NCBI GenBank assembly: GCA_013397845.1
Contig: VZTG01010463.1
Coordinates: 343,819-407,818 of the forward strand
Length of the DNA stretch: 64,000 bases
Direction: 5' to 3'
Source of the DNA: Melanocharis versteri
Taxonomy: Eukaryota > Chordata > Aves > Passeriformes > Melanocharitidae
Positions 26,001 to 39,272 of this stretch are shown here, one piece after another. The notes beneath the pieces are model-generated. The model had not been told where the DNA came from. It saw nothing but the letters and a program-made list of their open reading frames with translations, and made no database searches. The position numbers were made by a program, and so were the translations under genes. Numbering within the stretch: position 1 is the stretch's first letter; each line of letters begins with the position of its first letter.

Positions 26001-28937
26001 TGTTAACCAAACAATTTGCTTATGAATTTAATCCCAGTTGGTAAAAAAGTTACTATTTATTTCTCACTCATCCCTCTAAACAAACCTGAAGTCCATGTCT
26101 ACTTGTTAATAACCTGTAGAAACTGTATATAAAATAAATTTTAAATAAGGCAAATCAACTTCACATCATATATCCCTGTTTTCCTCTTTCCATTTTCACC
26201 ATCTTCTTCACTCACTGATGAGGAAGGTTAGTACTAAACATTCGGTTAATGGTTGTCAAATCAATCATGGTTTTCACTGCCAGAGTTATTCTAGAAAGAA
26301 GAAACACACTTTAGAAGAAATCAGAGAAGGGCTGAATGAGATAATGTGAAATCACTTATACAGACACTCTGGAGATGGAACCCCGTTTAATATTTAATAT
26401 AGTCATTAACCTGAGAGTGGAAGGAAGAGGGTAATGGATGGCCTATTGCTTTTACCTACAGGACAAGTTTCTGAAGCAAACTGTCTCCCCTGGGGCAAGG
26501 ATCACACATGCTGAAAATCTATAGAGAGAGTCACAGATGAAAGGAGATTGAGCAGATTCAGAATTCCCGTGTGAGCACGGTGAAAACTGCAGACAGACCA
26601 GGTGGTGAAACTTGTCATACTACACACAGCCATGGGCCATTGCCATCCAAATGCTCAATTAGTTTATTGTGGCAACAGACACACCATGCTGGTCAAATAA
26701 CAAACGCATCTGCAGAAACTACAGAAAATAATCAATTATTGAAGAAAGCTATCCACAAGTAACATTACTCTTACCCTTTCTTGTTCTTCTCTTTCTTTTT
26801 TTTTTTTTTCCTCTGCCTAGGTGCCCAGCTGTTAGAGATTACCCCAGAGAGCCAGAAATCCATGAACTGTATTTAGATATGAGAAACATGGAGGTAAAGG
26901 GGAGGAGAGGAGGAGCACTGGGGAGGGGGAAGGCATTAAGCTTTGTTGATTGGCTGATTTGGTTTGGATTTTTGTTTTGTTTTAAGAAAAAGACTAAAAA
27001 ACACATTAAACTTTTCCAGGTGACCTTCAAAATGCCATAAATATTTCCTATGTGCAAACAGCACATCATACAGTATGTTTTTATGCAGTGTAGCCATTTT
27101 ACAGGGTAACCATTGCAATAACAGGACCTGTGACCCATTGCCACAAGGACATTTTGCACAGGAATGAATCTACTCCAAAGGCTCAATAGGTTGAGGTGCA
27201 GTAGTTCCTCACTAGCACCACGTAGCATGGCACCCATCCCACCAACCATATGGACTTCCCAGCCCCTTCAGTCAATAAGGACTGGTCAGCATCCAGTACT
27301 GAATTCCATTTCCCTGCCTCAGTGCTAATTAGAGAAGTTATCATATTCTCCCACCTCCCTTGCAGCACCTGTTCCTAAGCTCCTTGAGGAAGCAGAGAAC
27401 TGCTTGACGAGATAGTCTATCTATTTTCACAGGTACAGAGACCACTGCATGTTCTCCTATGACCCTGACATGCTTCCAGGAGGAATAGTCCTCCTCATCA
27501 AAGGGGATTTGGTGGATGCTGTTCTTCAGTGCTGCTCTGACTGATAGTCATACATTTGGCATATCTGTAGGTCAATATAGACAGTTTCTGACCTGGAAGG
27601 GAGTGAAATTTTTCAGCGACAGGAATGTCAAATCTTAAAAAAATGAATGCAGAAATAGAGGTCTGAGGTGCTAGCATTTTATTGGCTTTTGCCGCAATAT
27701 CTTATATTGTACTAAATTCTATGTGATAGAGCTGGTTTCTTTCCTTAGGGACTTCCTGCTATAGGGAACAAATGCACAAAAGTCAAGGTCATTCTTGGTC
27801 AGTTCTTATTATTTTTCAATGAATGGATTAGTTTGGTAAACATTAAAAAAAAAAAAAAAAGTAATTTTTTTCTCTACAGGAGAAAGACTAGTTTTCTAAG
27901 AATTATCTCTTCTTAAAAAAGTTTCTCTTCCACAGAATCGAAGACCAAGGTCCTGTATTTTGAAATCTCATTATTTAAGAAGTCTAGTTAAAAAAATAAT
28001 TATCTCCAGAAATGAGAAGAATGTTAATGTGAGCTTTCAGAAGCAGGCAAACAATTTTTGGTGTGCCTGAGAATCCTCACAAAGGAAAATACTAAGATGG
28101 ATCTGATCTACCCATGCTTTCATATCTGAAATCTAGCCTGTAGGCAACTCTGAGATGTTTCTACAACTTTATTCTCAAAGATTCTGGTACAGCCATTCAT
28201 CCACAATTCACTGTTCTTTCAGCTTTTGTGGTTTCCAGACTACGCTGTTTACTGTATTAAGTAATAAGAACAGCATGTTGAGCCACAGCAATAGAAAAAC
28301 TATAAATCATTTGATAACCTTAAGAAATTGTGGTTGAACTCAGGCATTTTTCTAATGGTTTAGTGAACCTAAAGTGGAAAATAGCAATATTTCTGTACCT
28401 GTAATTTCTGTCCACATATGAAAAATGCTAAAAGGGGCAGAGTTCAAAGCCAGAGGGAAAGTGGCCTTTACCATGAAAGAATTTTGTATAGTAATAATTA
28501 AAACTAAATATAATTGCTAAAATAGTCTGTAAGGTCAACTGCATTATCCATAATTATGGTAAGCAAAGGGGATCTTAAGATGAAATACTGTACTCTTGGT
28601 ACCTGGGGGAGGGGTAAGGAGGATATTTTAAAGCATGAAAACCAAAGCATATTGTTTTATGTGTCCTTTTCTTGAAGTTCTACTTGAACATGATAACTGC
28701 TCTTAATGATGATAAAGCAGCAGAACTTTATAGCTTACAGCGCTCTCATCATGTTTCTCAATTCATGGTCAGCTTTGGGATGTGTGAGCATACAGTATAG
28801 TGCCAGGAAGCTTTTGTGGATTTGGGATAGACAGAATAACATAGATGTTTAAAATTAAAAGATAAAACTGCATGGTTCATTTTAAAACTAAAAGGAGATT
28901 ATATACAGACAGACAGGTAGATAATATTTGTAGGTTT
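26001..28937. other. Unique sequence, no gene seen
   Basis: Between the CR1 pair and the long CR1 remnant there are only T14 and A16 homopolymers and AT-rich sequence. Frames up to 136 codons (minus, 26839-27249) show no recognisable domain. Confidence 0.6.
27845..27860 (+). repeat. Poly(A) tract of 16
   Basis: A plain A16 run in unique sequence, with no recognisable retroposed element attached. Confidence 0.9.
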
Positions 28938-30010
28938 TTTTAAGAACCCTGGATGCCACGGGCCCTGATTGGATGCACCCATGAGTGCTGAGGCTGTCTT
29001 ATGCCACTGTGACATCACTTTTGATAATCTTTGATTGATCACAGCAATTGGGAGAAGTATGCATGCATCCCAGGTGTCAGTACTGGGTTTGGTACCATTC
29101 AGCATCTTTATCCATGATCTGGGTAACAGGTCAGAGTGTACGCTCAGCAAGTTTGATGATGACACAAAGCTGGAAGGAGCAGTGATATGCCAGAGGGTCA
29201 TGCTGCCATGCAGAAGGACATCAACAGTCTGAAGAAATGGGTTGACAGAAACTTCAGGCAGTTCGACCAGGAGAAGTACAAAGTCCTGTACCCAGCGACA
29301 AACAGCCCCAGACATCAATATATTCAGGAGATAACCCTGCTGGAGAGCAACTTGTGGGAAAAGGACCTGGGGATCCTCGCTGACACCAAGCTGGCTATGA
29401 GCAGGGGAAGTGTCCTTGTTGCAAAAATAGGTAATGGTATCCTGGTTTGCATTACACAAAGTATTACCAACAGGTCAATAGAGGGGATCCTTCCCCTCTC
29501 TTCAGTGCTGGTGAGTCCACACCCGGAGTGCTAGGTCCAGTTCTGGGGTCCTTAGTCCAGGAGAGATACAGAGCAACTGGAGGGATTCCAGAGAAGGGCC
29601 ATTGAGATAATGAAAGACCTTCACATAGGAGAAAAGGCTGAAGGAACTGGGACTGTTCAGCCTGGAGAAGAGGAGGCTCGGAGAGGACCTTATCAATGGC
29701 TGTTAATACCTGCAGAGAGGGTGGAAAGAAGGTGGAGCCTGGGTCATTTCGGTGGTGCCCAGGGACAGAACCAGAGCCAGTGGGCACACACCGAAGCAAA
29801 GAAGGTTCCATCTGAACATCAGGATACACGAGGGTGACTGAGCCTTGGCCCAATTTTCCTATAGATGTTGTGGCCCTCCTTGGATATATTTAAAAGCCGT
29901 CTGGACACACTCCTGGGCAACCAGCAATAAGTGGCCATACTTGACCTGGGGTATTGGACCAGACAGCCTCCTGAGGTCTCTCCCAACCTTAAACATTCTG
30001 CAATTCTGAG
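28938..30010 (+). mobile_element. CR1 LINE remnant, about 1.07 kb, with broken reverse-transcriptase frame
   Basis: It starts around CCCTGGATGCCACGGGCCC and ends at the tail ATTCTGCAATTCTGAG. Frame pieces of CR1 ORF2 can be read. The segment 29035-29160 gives SVLGLVPFSIFIHDL and later the catalytic-site motif as FDDDTKL, where CR1 normally has FADD. 29187-29480 gives KKWVDRNFRQF, KYKVLYP and EKDLGILADTKLAMS, the thumb and connection region. A gap near 29060, where the segment before SVLG is missing, and frame changes at about 29190 and after 29500 show it is dead. It is the longest CR1 copy here. A 186-codon frame on the opposite strand is only its shadow. Confidence 0.92.
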
Positions 30011-33000
30011 AATAACCACTTTTGTTCAGAAGGGGATGCAGGACTTTTGCTTTGATTTCTCCAAAATCACACTTTTGTCCTTCAAATGGTTAACATGTTA
30101 CCCAGTTATGGAAAATATATGCTGGATTTGGTTCTTTATCAGGAATACAGATAAGAAAAAGAACTGTAGGAAGTGAGTATTCTTATTTACCCCTAATATT
30201 ATCAGCACTGAATGACACACACACTGGCATTGCCCATATGTCAGCGAAGGAGCCCAGTCACTTCAGGGAGGAGGATGAGACACAAAAATGATGCAAATCA
30301 TGTGTGCAGCGAGTCACCTATGTCAGTGGACATGACAGCAGTGGTTGTTTCAGTGTTCAGTCACCGGTGGCTAGGCTAAGAATGTGTTCTGTGAAATAGC
30401 CTTTATAATTTTTCCAGTCCAAGGACAGTTGAGTATAGGTGCCTTTAAAAAGCTTAAGTATAATTGGTAGCTTAATTTCCAAGAAAGCAATCTGGCTTTC
30501 TTATCATATTTTTCAAGGCTAACATTCCTGGTGCTTAAAATCCAACGCTACAAATATATTTCCTTTTCTCTAACGATTAAATTCATTACACGGTATTCAC
30601 GAAGCTTTCATTATTGGCGTTTATTTATAACATTTTCAGAGATGTTGAAATATCTTCATGTCGTGAATTGCAGCTCATATTGCATATCTCAAAGAAAAAA
30701 GCAGTCGAACTAATTAAAAATATCAAGTTAAAGTAAGGATTATGCTACTAGTAATTATTTTCTTTTTTTTTTTTTATAATTAGGGCAATATAATACAACC
30801 AATATTTTCTCAAGAGGAAAAAGCAAATAATTTAATTAAAATCAATCTTTATTTTATTTTTAAAAATTAATAACAATTGATCATTTTTAATGACAGTACA
30901 GGTTCAGTTGTACTATTTTTATCAACAGCAACATATGTCATTTTCACTCTTACATGCCAGGAAAGAATTATTCTAGTGATCTTATGTTAGTATATCAATA
31001 TTAGCAATTTAAATTGCTTGCATGGCTACAACAATAGGTTTTCCATGGGTAATTCAAGTAAGTAACTACACACTCTTCTTCTCAAATAAAACTTGACATT
31101 TAGATAAAAAATATTGCACGCTTCTTTTGGCCAGTACTGCTCTTAAACTAAGATGTGAGGCATTGAATACAGAAAATTAAAGTATTGGTAGAGAGGATGT
31201 TGTATTACCTGTAGGTGCAAAAATAACAATTATCACAAAAGCATATAAGCTTTCCACTATTACCTGAGCTTTATTTTTTCAAGAGACATAATTAACTCTA
31301 TAATGGAAATAAGTATGACATACATAAAAGCATGTCAAAACTGGAGTAAATACTTTTTTTTTGTTGTTTTTCAATAAAGCACCTCTAAACAGGTTGTCTA
31401 AATAAATTGTGAATAAGCACAAGAAAACCATCATTAAAGTATCCTCACTGGTGCTCAAAAAATAATCCTATGGTGCAATGACAAGACAGGAGGAAAAAAG
31501 GATATTAAACACTGAGCTAAGGTTAATCTTAGTAAATTCACCGTTGAACTCACTGTCATATGTGGTAGGAAAGAGCTGAAAATTCTGATTATACTAAGTG
31601 TTTAAGCGCCTGTCTAATTCCTTTGAAGCCAATGGGGGTAGAACATGTGTTCCTGAAGGCAAAACAGGCACACACATGAACTCTGACAGCTCAGAGCCTG
31701 CATGGACACATTCCTGTTCATCTTCTAGAGCACTGCTGAGACGACAGTGTGATGGAGACTCAGCCTGGAGCAGCTGTCTGCATTCACAAAGTAGCTCTAG
31801 GATATTTCATGCATGCCCCCTCTATGGGATTTGCGTACACAGGTGAGGGATTTTAGGGACAATACTAGATCCCCAAGCCCAGATACATGACAGACATGTA
31901 ATATTTGAGCCCTTATGGTAATTACATACGTCGGGGCTCCTCTATGTCGTGCTGTACTTTGCAACTTCCTTCATTATAATAACAAGTCCAGTGCACCCCG
32001 TTGTCCATCCCTGATGCACCAGCAGGACCATCCTAGCAACATTAGCAACACAGGGGAAAGATATGAGATAGAGTAGGAGAAAACAGCAAGAAGCTAGTTC
32101 CCACACAACTGCATCGTGTTGTGCAAATAGCCTTGCAATTATCTGATTACTTCATCTCTTGAGTGCAAGCACCAGCCTTGCAGCTCATCCTGGGCACACT
32201 AAACTGTATTCATGCAAAATGGCACCTTTTGGGAAATCACAACATCTAGACCTTTTGTATCTTGACAACTCCAGACTCACAGATGCAGCAAGCTGCAAAT
32301 GTCCAAGACCAAAAAATCAATTTCTCTGTGTTCTGAAACAAAGGGAGACTGATTGCATCAGTCCTATTTCTACATCTAAACTCAATCCCGAGTTGATCAG
32401 GTATTAGCCTTTGGAAGACGTTTATACCAGACATGAACAGAACCTGCAGAGCAACAATTGTATCAGGAAGTCCATTGCTATGGAGTGTAAAAAAGCGTCT
32501 ACTGCTTGGTCTACTTCTTTTGCTCATCTGTGACATCTTAAACATCAGCACATCCCTAAAGCACAGAAATCAATTTTACCAGAAGGCTGATAAGAGACTC
32601 TGATCCAGTATCTGCTAGGGAGGTTTGAACTCATTCTTTGATTGTATTCTGACTGTAAAAAAAAAATCAAATTACAAGTCTTTTATGCACAGTTAGGCCA
32701 GTTTTAGAGGGCAAGGGCAAAGGTAAAACATCTGCATATTTCAGAGTTCAGGTATATCTTTTCCTGAGCTACACTTGCAGTATACTGCATGGATACTGAT
32801 AAGGTGAGGAAGACTGCCTGCTTTGTTTTGTTGTCTAGAGGGAAAGCTTGTTTCACCTGGGAAGATAATTGCTTTCTCCTGGTACCCACACAGTAAACAC
32901 TTGTAGCCACAACACACAGAGCACTCTAATGCATGCAAAAGAGTTGAGGATCCAAAAACTCTACCAAACAAAAGGCATTTTTTCTTTGCATTCTACATTC

Positions 33001-36000
33001 ACCTTTCTGCCTTACCCTCAGGGAAGCTGATTCTGTTCATAATGGGAAGGAGAAAAGACCTTTCCAAGGTCTTACTAATATTTCTGCCATCTGTTTGCCA
33101 TTCTACTATTACATCATAGCACACAAAATTATTGGACCATGACCAATGCCTGCCTCGAGATTTTTCATATATCACTTCCCTTCTTATTCCCCTGATGAGT
33201 CAAGTGTAGCTGCCCTATCTTACATTCTTTTTCCATTCTTTCATCTTTCTTCCATTCTATTCCAGCAGGTGAACCTTAACATCTATTCCCACAAAAAGCT
33301 GCATCTAGGTCCATCTAGGTGCTGTAGGGGGAATTTAACTTCTGCAGGTTTTCACAGGTATCGATTTAAGCTAACAGATACGTATTATCCACTGTAAAAG
33401 AAAATTACTGTTTTCATTACTAAGAAAACACTTTCCTGTTGTCAGAAGAAAGCAGAATGATGTCCTTGCATTAAAAGGCTTTTAGGAAGAAATAGGCATT
33501 GAACTCCTGCGTGCAGTCTATTTCTTATGAGACTTTTTGTTCTTTTGAGAATGAAAAGGCCATACTTCCTTCATGCCTACTGAGATTAAATGGAGCCTAT
33601 ATCTGGAGAATATATTCACATAGAACACCTTATTTCAACAGCGAAAACTCAATTTAGCCACAATGCTTTTAAACATCTGGAACCATCTAAAATCATACAC
33701 ATTCAGGCTTTCTCGTGGCCTCTCCAGAAAAGGAAGACAAGTATGAAAACATGGATTGGTCTCACTTAGCCCTTAAAATAGAAGAGAGTTGTGATTATAC
33801 CAGCATAGCAAAGAAGAATCTGCCATCATTATTGTATCTTTTTATTAATGATGGGGGTGTTGGCAAACCACTTCTAGCATCTTCATGTTCAGGGTAAGTA
33901 ATAACATCTATGACTTTCCCCTGAAATACATACTTACATTCAAGTCTGAGGGAAGATAGAGAGGATATTAAGATGGCTTTGGGGATGAGACTTGGCCTAA
34001 CGGTGTGTCATATTTCTCCTTCTTCTCCTGTTTCCCCTCATCTATGAAGTGCTTAAGAGCTGCAATGCACTGTGAGTTGCTGAGAGTGTTCTTCAGCCCT
34101 TTTCACCTTTCAGTTTTCCTCCCAGATCCAAATATTATCCTGCTGACCTCACAGTGCAGCCCTAGATATAAGGTGTGCCTATAAGCAAAGCACATAAACA
34201 CCACCACCACCATGCCCTCCCCCCCACCCCCTGGAAGAAAAGCTCTGTGTTCTCCAGTACCAGATAATTTTGCACAGCTGAAGCACAGCCACAAGTTTGC
34301 TCTTAATTGTTGTACTACGAGAGGTGGAAACAGCAACATCAGGATAAGGTTATGTGTTAGTATCCTGACCTCTGGATTTATCTCATTCAACTTAAGTGAC
34401 TTTACACTACAAGCCAAACCTAAGTTAGTTGTCCAGGCTGCCTCAAAAGTCAGTGTTCAGAGAAATAACTCCTTTCTCTGGGTTATTAATCTCTGACACC
34501 AAACTTGGAATAGACTCTAACCTGTAGGTACTGAAAGTTAAAGATGAAGAAAGCCCTCAGTGTTCTGTTCAAAATTTTCTGACAAAATTCTTATTATCTG
34601 AAACAGAGGTCTCGAGAATTATGCTACTTTAATATTATACAGAATACTCTGGAGCATTGGATTGGTGTATCAAAACTAGAGTAAAACCTGCAGTCAAATA
34701 AATAAAAGGACAAGGGAGCCTTCAAACCCATCGTAATTTGAATTCAACTGTTAACTGTCATTCCTTCTGGGGCCTGATCTGAATTGTCCCAGTTCTGCCA
34801 TTTACACCAACCTCTGCTGGGATTTTATTACTCATTGACAGTGCCATATCTGCTGAGACGTGTGGTTTAAGGATACCAAGAAGTATGTAGTAATATTCCT
34901 TACATCCTTGCAGAACAGTAATGTGCTAGCAGCCTCCAAGAATCAATTCTAACATAAGTCTCCAGATAAATGTTCCTCAACAGTGTAAAATAGAGAACAC
35001 AGAACACATTCAGATGCATTGCAGAAACCGAGTGATAGAGTATATTAATAAAAACACTTTGGACAATAAAGATTCTGCCATTTCAACACTGTTTTGTCAT
35101 TACACCAAAAGGCGTCAATCTGGTTATTAGGAGCTTGAAAAAAAATCCATTCTGTTTAATATAATCTTTTGTTAGAGAAGTTAATAAAGGTAAAGAAAAG
35201 CAATCTAGCAATTGTGTTCTTCACTTCATAAACAGTATAACAGAATAACTGCTAAACTTCTGTAAATCAAATTCTTTTTAGCAAACACACACACACAAAG
35301 GCTAAACCCAAGCCTATTCTGACAAATTCCAAATTCTGACAATCATTTTGAAGTTCAGCAAAAATAAGGAGAAGGAGATTGGAAGCACACCACTAATGCT
35401 ATCCAGAATGGATATGCAGACCATGCTATATAGCCAATCAATCTAACATGTAAGAACAGTAGGATAATTAACTTCAAATTAATGGCCAGTAAAGAATTAG
35501 GCACACAATAAGCCAACTTCTCAGCTATGCAAATTGGCACAAATGTAGGACTTGGTCTGCTCTATGCCTCGTAAATCATTGTAATTATAGACAGTAAGAC
35601 TGGAAAACAACATCCAAAGGTTGTTTCATTTACACCCTGATCAAAGGTGGAATCATCTGTACTGATAACATTCCTCACAAAAGCTTGTCCAGTCTGTTTC
35701 AGAAACACCTAGGAATGTGAAGTTTATAACTTCTCAGCAGGCCTGCTCCTGTTCTTAACTGTGAGAATATTTTTTTCTCAATGTCTAATCTAAGTCTTAC
35801 CTGTTGCAATGAAACCCTCCTTGTCCTACAGTCACGAATCAAGGGAGAGATTATTGCCTTCCATGTCACAGCCATATTTTACATATCCTCCTGTTTTTCT
35901 CCAAACCATCTGAGATATTCCTGTCTTTCTGCATCAGCCATGGTTTATCTATTCTTTTTTCTCTACCCTCTGATCTCTTTCACTAAACTCTTATCCACAG

Positions 36001-39000
36001 AGAAGAATTACTACGATTACACGGAATACATGGAAACCACTGCATAGTGGTCTGTGCTCTGTAAAGGTACAGGCCTTTGAATTGCCAGAAGGTTCTCACA
36101 CATTTTGAACAGAAATACATGGAAAAATAAATCTGAGAATCTGGACTTCAGAATCTCCTGATAGCAAGTATCCATGAATCTCATCCTTCTGTTTTTGAAG
36201 ATTGAAATTCATCCAATAATGCCAACTCTCTCTATGAGAGTGATCTTATACACAAGAATGTGCATAAAAAGATATAAGTCTATTTTTGCCCCAAATAGGA
36301 TAGAAATGTTTTTGTGCTCATATATTCTGATCTGCTTTGATACTCTTCTTTTTTTGAGGGGGTTGGTTTTCCTTATTATAGACCTTAAAATTCTTTCAAG
36401 TAACACATCATTGCCTGCTGACTCTGATGATGAATTTCAACAGAGTGAATTTAATCCTGTAAAAACAGACATTTGAATTCTGATCCTTACTGTGTGATAG
36501 GAATGCATAATCTCTCATAATCTCAGTGTGTCAGAGTGTAGTAGAAAGGGAATTAAAAGAACCTGTTAATTATACTTATTCAAGAGTGCAGTGTTAAACA
36601 ATTGCCTTTGCAGTATCACCTCAACCACTACTTTCCCTCAAAAATGGAATTTATTAACTGATCATCTGAATTCTCTTATTGCTAGACATAACGAACTTCT
36701 CTTCATGGTTTTTTGTGTTAGATTTTGCAGCAGCTCTGCCAATGAGGTATATCCTTCCTGCTTTAAACATAGTGATCAAGATCACTTTGTTCACATCACT
36801 GATCTCAGAAATACATGTCGATAGTAAAGTCCTGCTTTGATAACCGGGACACTCTGGATTTTGTTGGGGGTGAGGGGAATGAATGTTGTAAGCAGTGACT
36901 CCCCTGAAAACTTTTTTCACAAACACCATGTATTGGCAAAGTTTGTCATGGCTAATCCTTTTGTTTTACTTACTGGCAATTGTTCATTGTATTGCTAACT
37001 TTTCACCTCAGTTATCACACAGTTGTACTTATTTTAAGATGCCTTTAATAACTCCCATCCATCTCCCTGTACTGATTCAAGTAACTCCATGTATCATCCT
37101 AACCTTCAGCAATTAAAGTCAGGGTGAATACTTCAAAAGCAGCATATTTTTCCTGATCCTTAAGTTAGATCTGGCTATGTTGATCTTTTAACAGAGCACT
37201 GTGATATTAGCTCAGACCCTGAAAACAGTAAACATTTAATCAGATTTAGTGCTGTGCTTATTCAATTCACAGTTCAGAGTGAGTCTGTGCAGTACCAGCT
37301 CCGTGTGGAGCATCATTCGGAGATGTAGATATTCTCTGGTTTATTTCGCTTTAGCCAGAGGAGTATCCTCCATTCAGCTCCAGGTTCTGTTAATGTACCC
37401 CAATGCATCTAAATTGTCTTTTTGCAGTGATAATGGACCAAGATCCGAACACAATCCTTCCTATGCTCATGCCCTGATTCACTTGGGAAATTGGGAGGGT
37501 TCCAACTGGGAAAGCAAGTGCAAAGATTAGAAGTTATGCACTACATGCTTCTAGGTTTCCCAGACTAAAAAGTGAAGTACTGGGACTGCAGGAGAAATTC
37601 TCTCATAGGCGTAATTTATTCCTGTTCTTTTGAGTAGTTGTCTTTTCCATGTGATTCTTCATTAAGAATGTTTGTCACTGAAAACACCTCAGCACTATTT
37701 TTATATGCCAGTGCATTCCTTTGCTATCTCTGCTTGAGACATCCTTTTTATATTCATCTTACCGAGAATAGCTGTTGCAGGCACACACCCCCCCTCCCAC
37801 AAAAAAAAAAAAGATAAAAACTCCTTTCTCCTAAGATCCTAGACTTCTGCATTTGCCTTTTTTTTTTTTCCTTTCTTTTCCTAACTTTTGAGGCAGAAGG
37901 AACCATAGAAAAAGTCTTGTCTCACCCCCATACGAGGTTCTACTGGTTGGATATCCTTGGTATCCGACCCACAGCTTTACTTAAACTTTAATGTTTAGTT
38001 CCAAATGTATGTTCTTAACTTGAAGATTATAAATAAGAGCCATTATCTTCCTAAATAATTCAAAATGGTTTTGAGCCTTCCAATTCTGAATTTCAGATAA
38101 TTCACTGGAGATGAAGGCTGCAGGACTGGAATTAATTTACTTTACTGTTAGAGCAGAATATGCCCCTGTGATAAAATTGGGCTAATAGGGCAACAGAAAT
38201 AAAAGAAACCAGTTCACATTCTCTGAAGCATCTTGCACATGTGAATACATTCTGGGAGAAAAAAAATGAGAATTTCTTTTTACTGTGGAAATTCAGAATT
38301 TCCTCTGAATATGCCCAGAAAGACCTTGAACACAAACAGGTATTTCAGGAGATACTTTAAAGATACAGTGATATTTAACCTGTCCAATCAAGATTCAAAT
38401 TAAAAACTGAAAACTCCTCAGAGGGATGATGCAATTCCAAAGATAATAGATGAAACAAGTATGTTAAGATAAGTTCTTACTATTTCTGCCAGCTCAGAAA
38501 TATGCTCTGCACAGCACAGCTGGCTGCAGTGTCCAGCCTACTTTCCAAACAAGTTGCTTGAATTTCCACCACTTAGTGGATTGGAGATGAAGGAAAAAGG
38601 GAGAATGGAAGTTTTATTCTACAGATCATCAAGAGACATTTTTGTAAATATATTTCAAATTTTCTTTTGGTCATTTCATGGTAAATACAGAATCATATTC
38701 TGGATTAACTGAAGCGTAAACTAGAAAGAAAAGCTTATATCGAAGTTTCTGAAAAGGTGAGAGAACTGACCCAGGCAAACACAGCAGTGTTTAATCACTG
38801 GTACTGATTGTGTAAGCCCATAGCTTACCCATAAGCATGAGGGGAGTAGAGGCAAGGGTTAAATATCTCTTTCAGTCCCCAAGTGGTTTGTTTCTGCCTC
38901 TGCCATTCAGGTTGCTTCTAGTATTTCACCAAGCCCAAGGGCCAAGAAGGAGAGGAGAAAATCTCTTAGCTTCTGTAAAACATTCTTACTACTACAGACT

Positions 39001-39202
39001 CATAAACAATCCCAGCTTTTGTCTCCTCCCTTGACAATCCTGAGTTTACCCAGTATCATTATGTCTTCTTCAAATCCTCCTCATGAAGAAAGTACTCCAA
39101 AGCTTCAGATTAAACACCTAACAGAAGCCTAAACTTTGAGGATGTAGGTTCAAATCCACCTTTCTTGCAGCTGGGTCTTCCCAAGCTGGGAAAAATGAAA
39201 GA

Positions 39203-39272
39203 ACTGGGGAAGGGCTGGGATCTTGCAAGGCAAGACCTCCTGGGCCAATATCTTAACAATTCAGCCACCTCC
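39203..39272 (-). repeat. Possible ancient tRNA-derived SINE head
   Basis: On the minus strand the sequence reads GAGGTGGCTGAATTGTTAAG, much like the D-arm and A box of Leu/Ser-type tRNAs. It is followed about 38 nt later by CTTGCAAGATCCCAGCCC, a degraded B box. The spacing fits a tRNA-like pol III promoter. No acceptor stem or CCA end is intact, so it is not a tRNA gene. A MIR-like or other amniote SINE is the best guess, but this is weak. Confidence 0.3.

Noticed and set aside
28899..29459. 186-codon open frame on the minus strand
   Set aside because: It is antisense to the CR1 reverse-transcriptase remnant and is a shadow of it.
39095..39165. Possible mitochondrial-type or nuclear tRNA gene around the perfect B box
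   Set aside because: The T-arm has mismatched pairs, and no acceptor stem or anticodon arm could be folded by eye.
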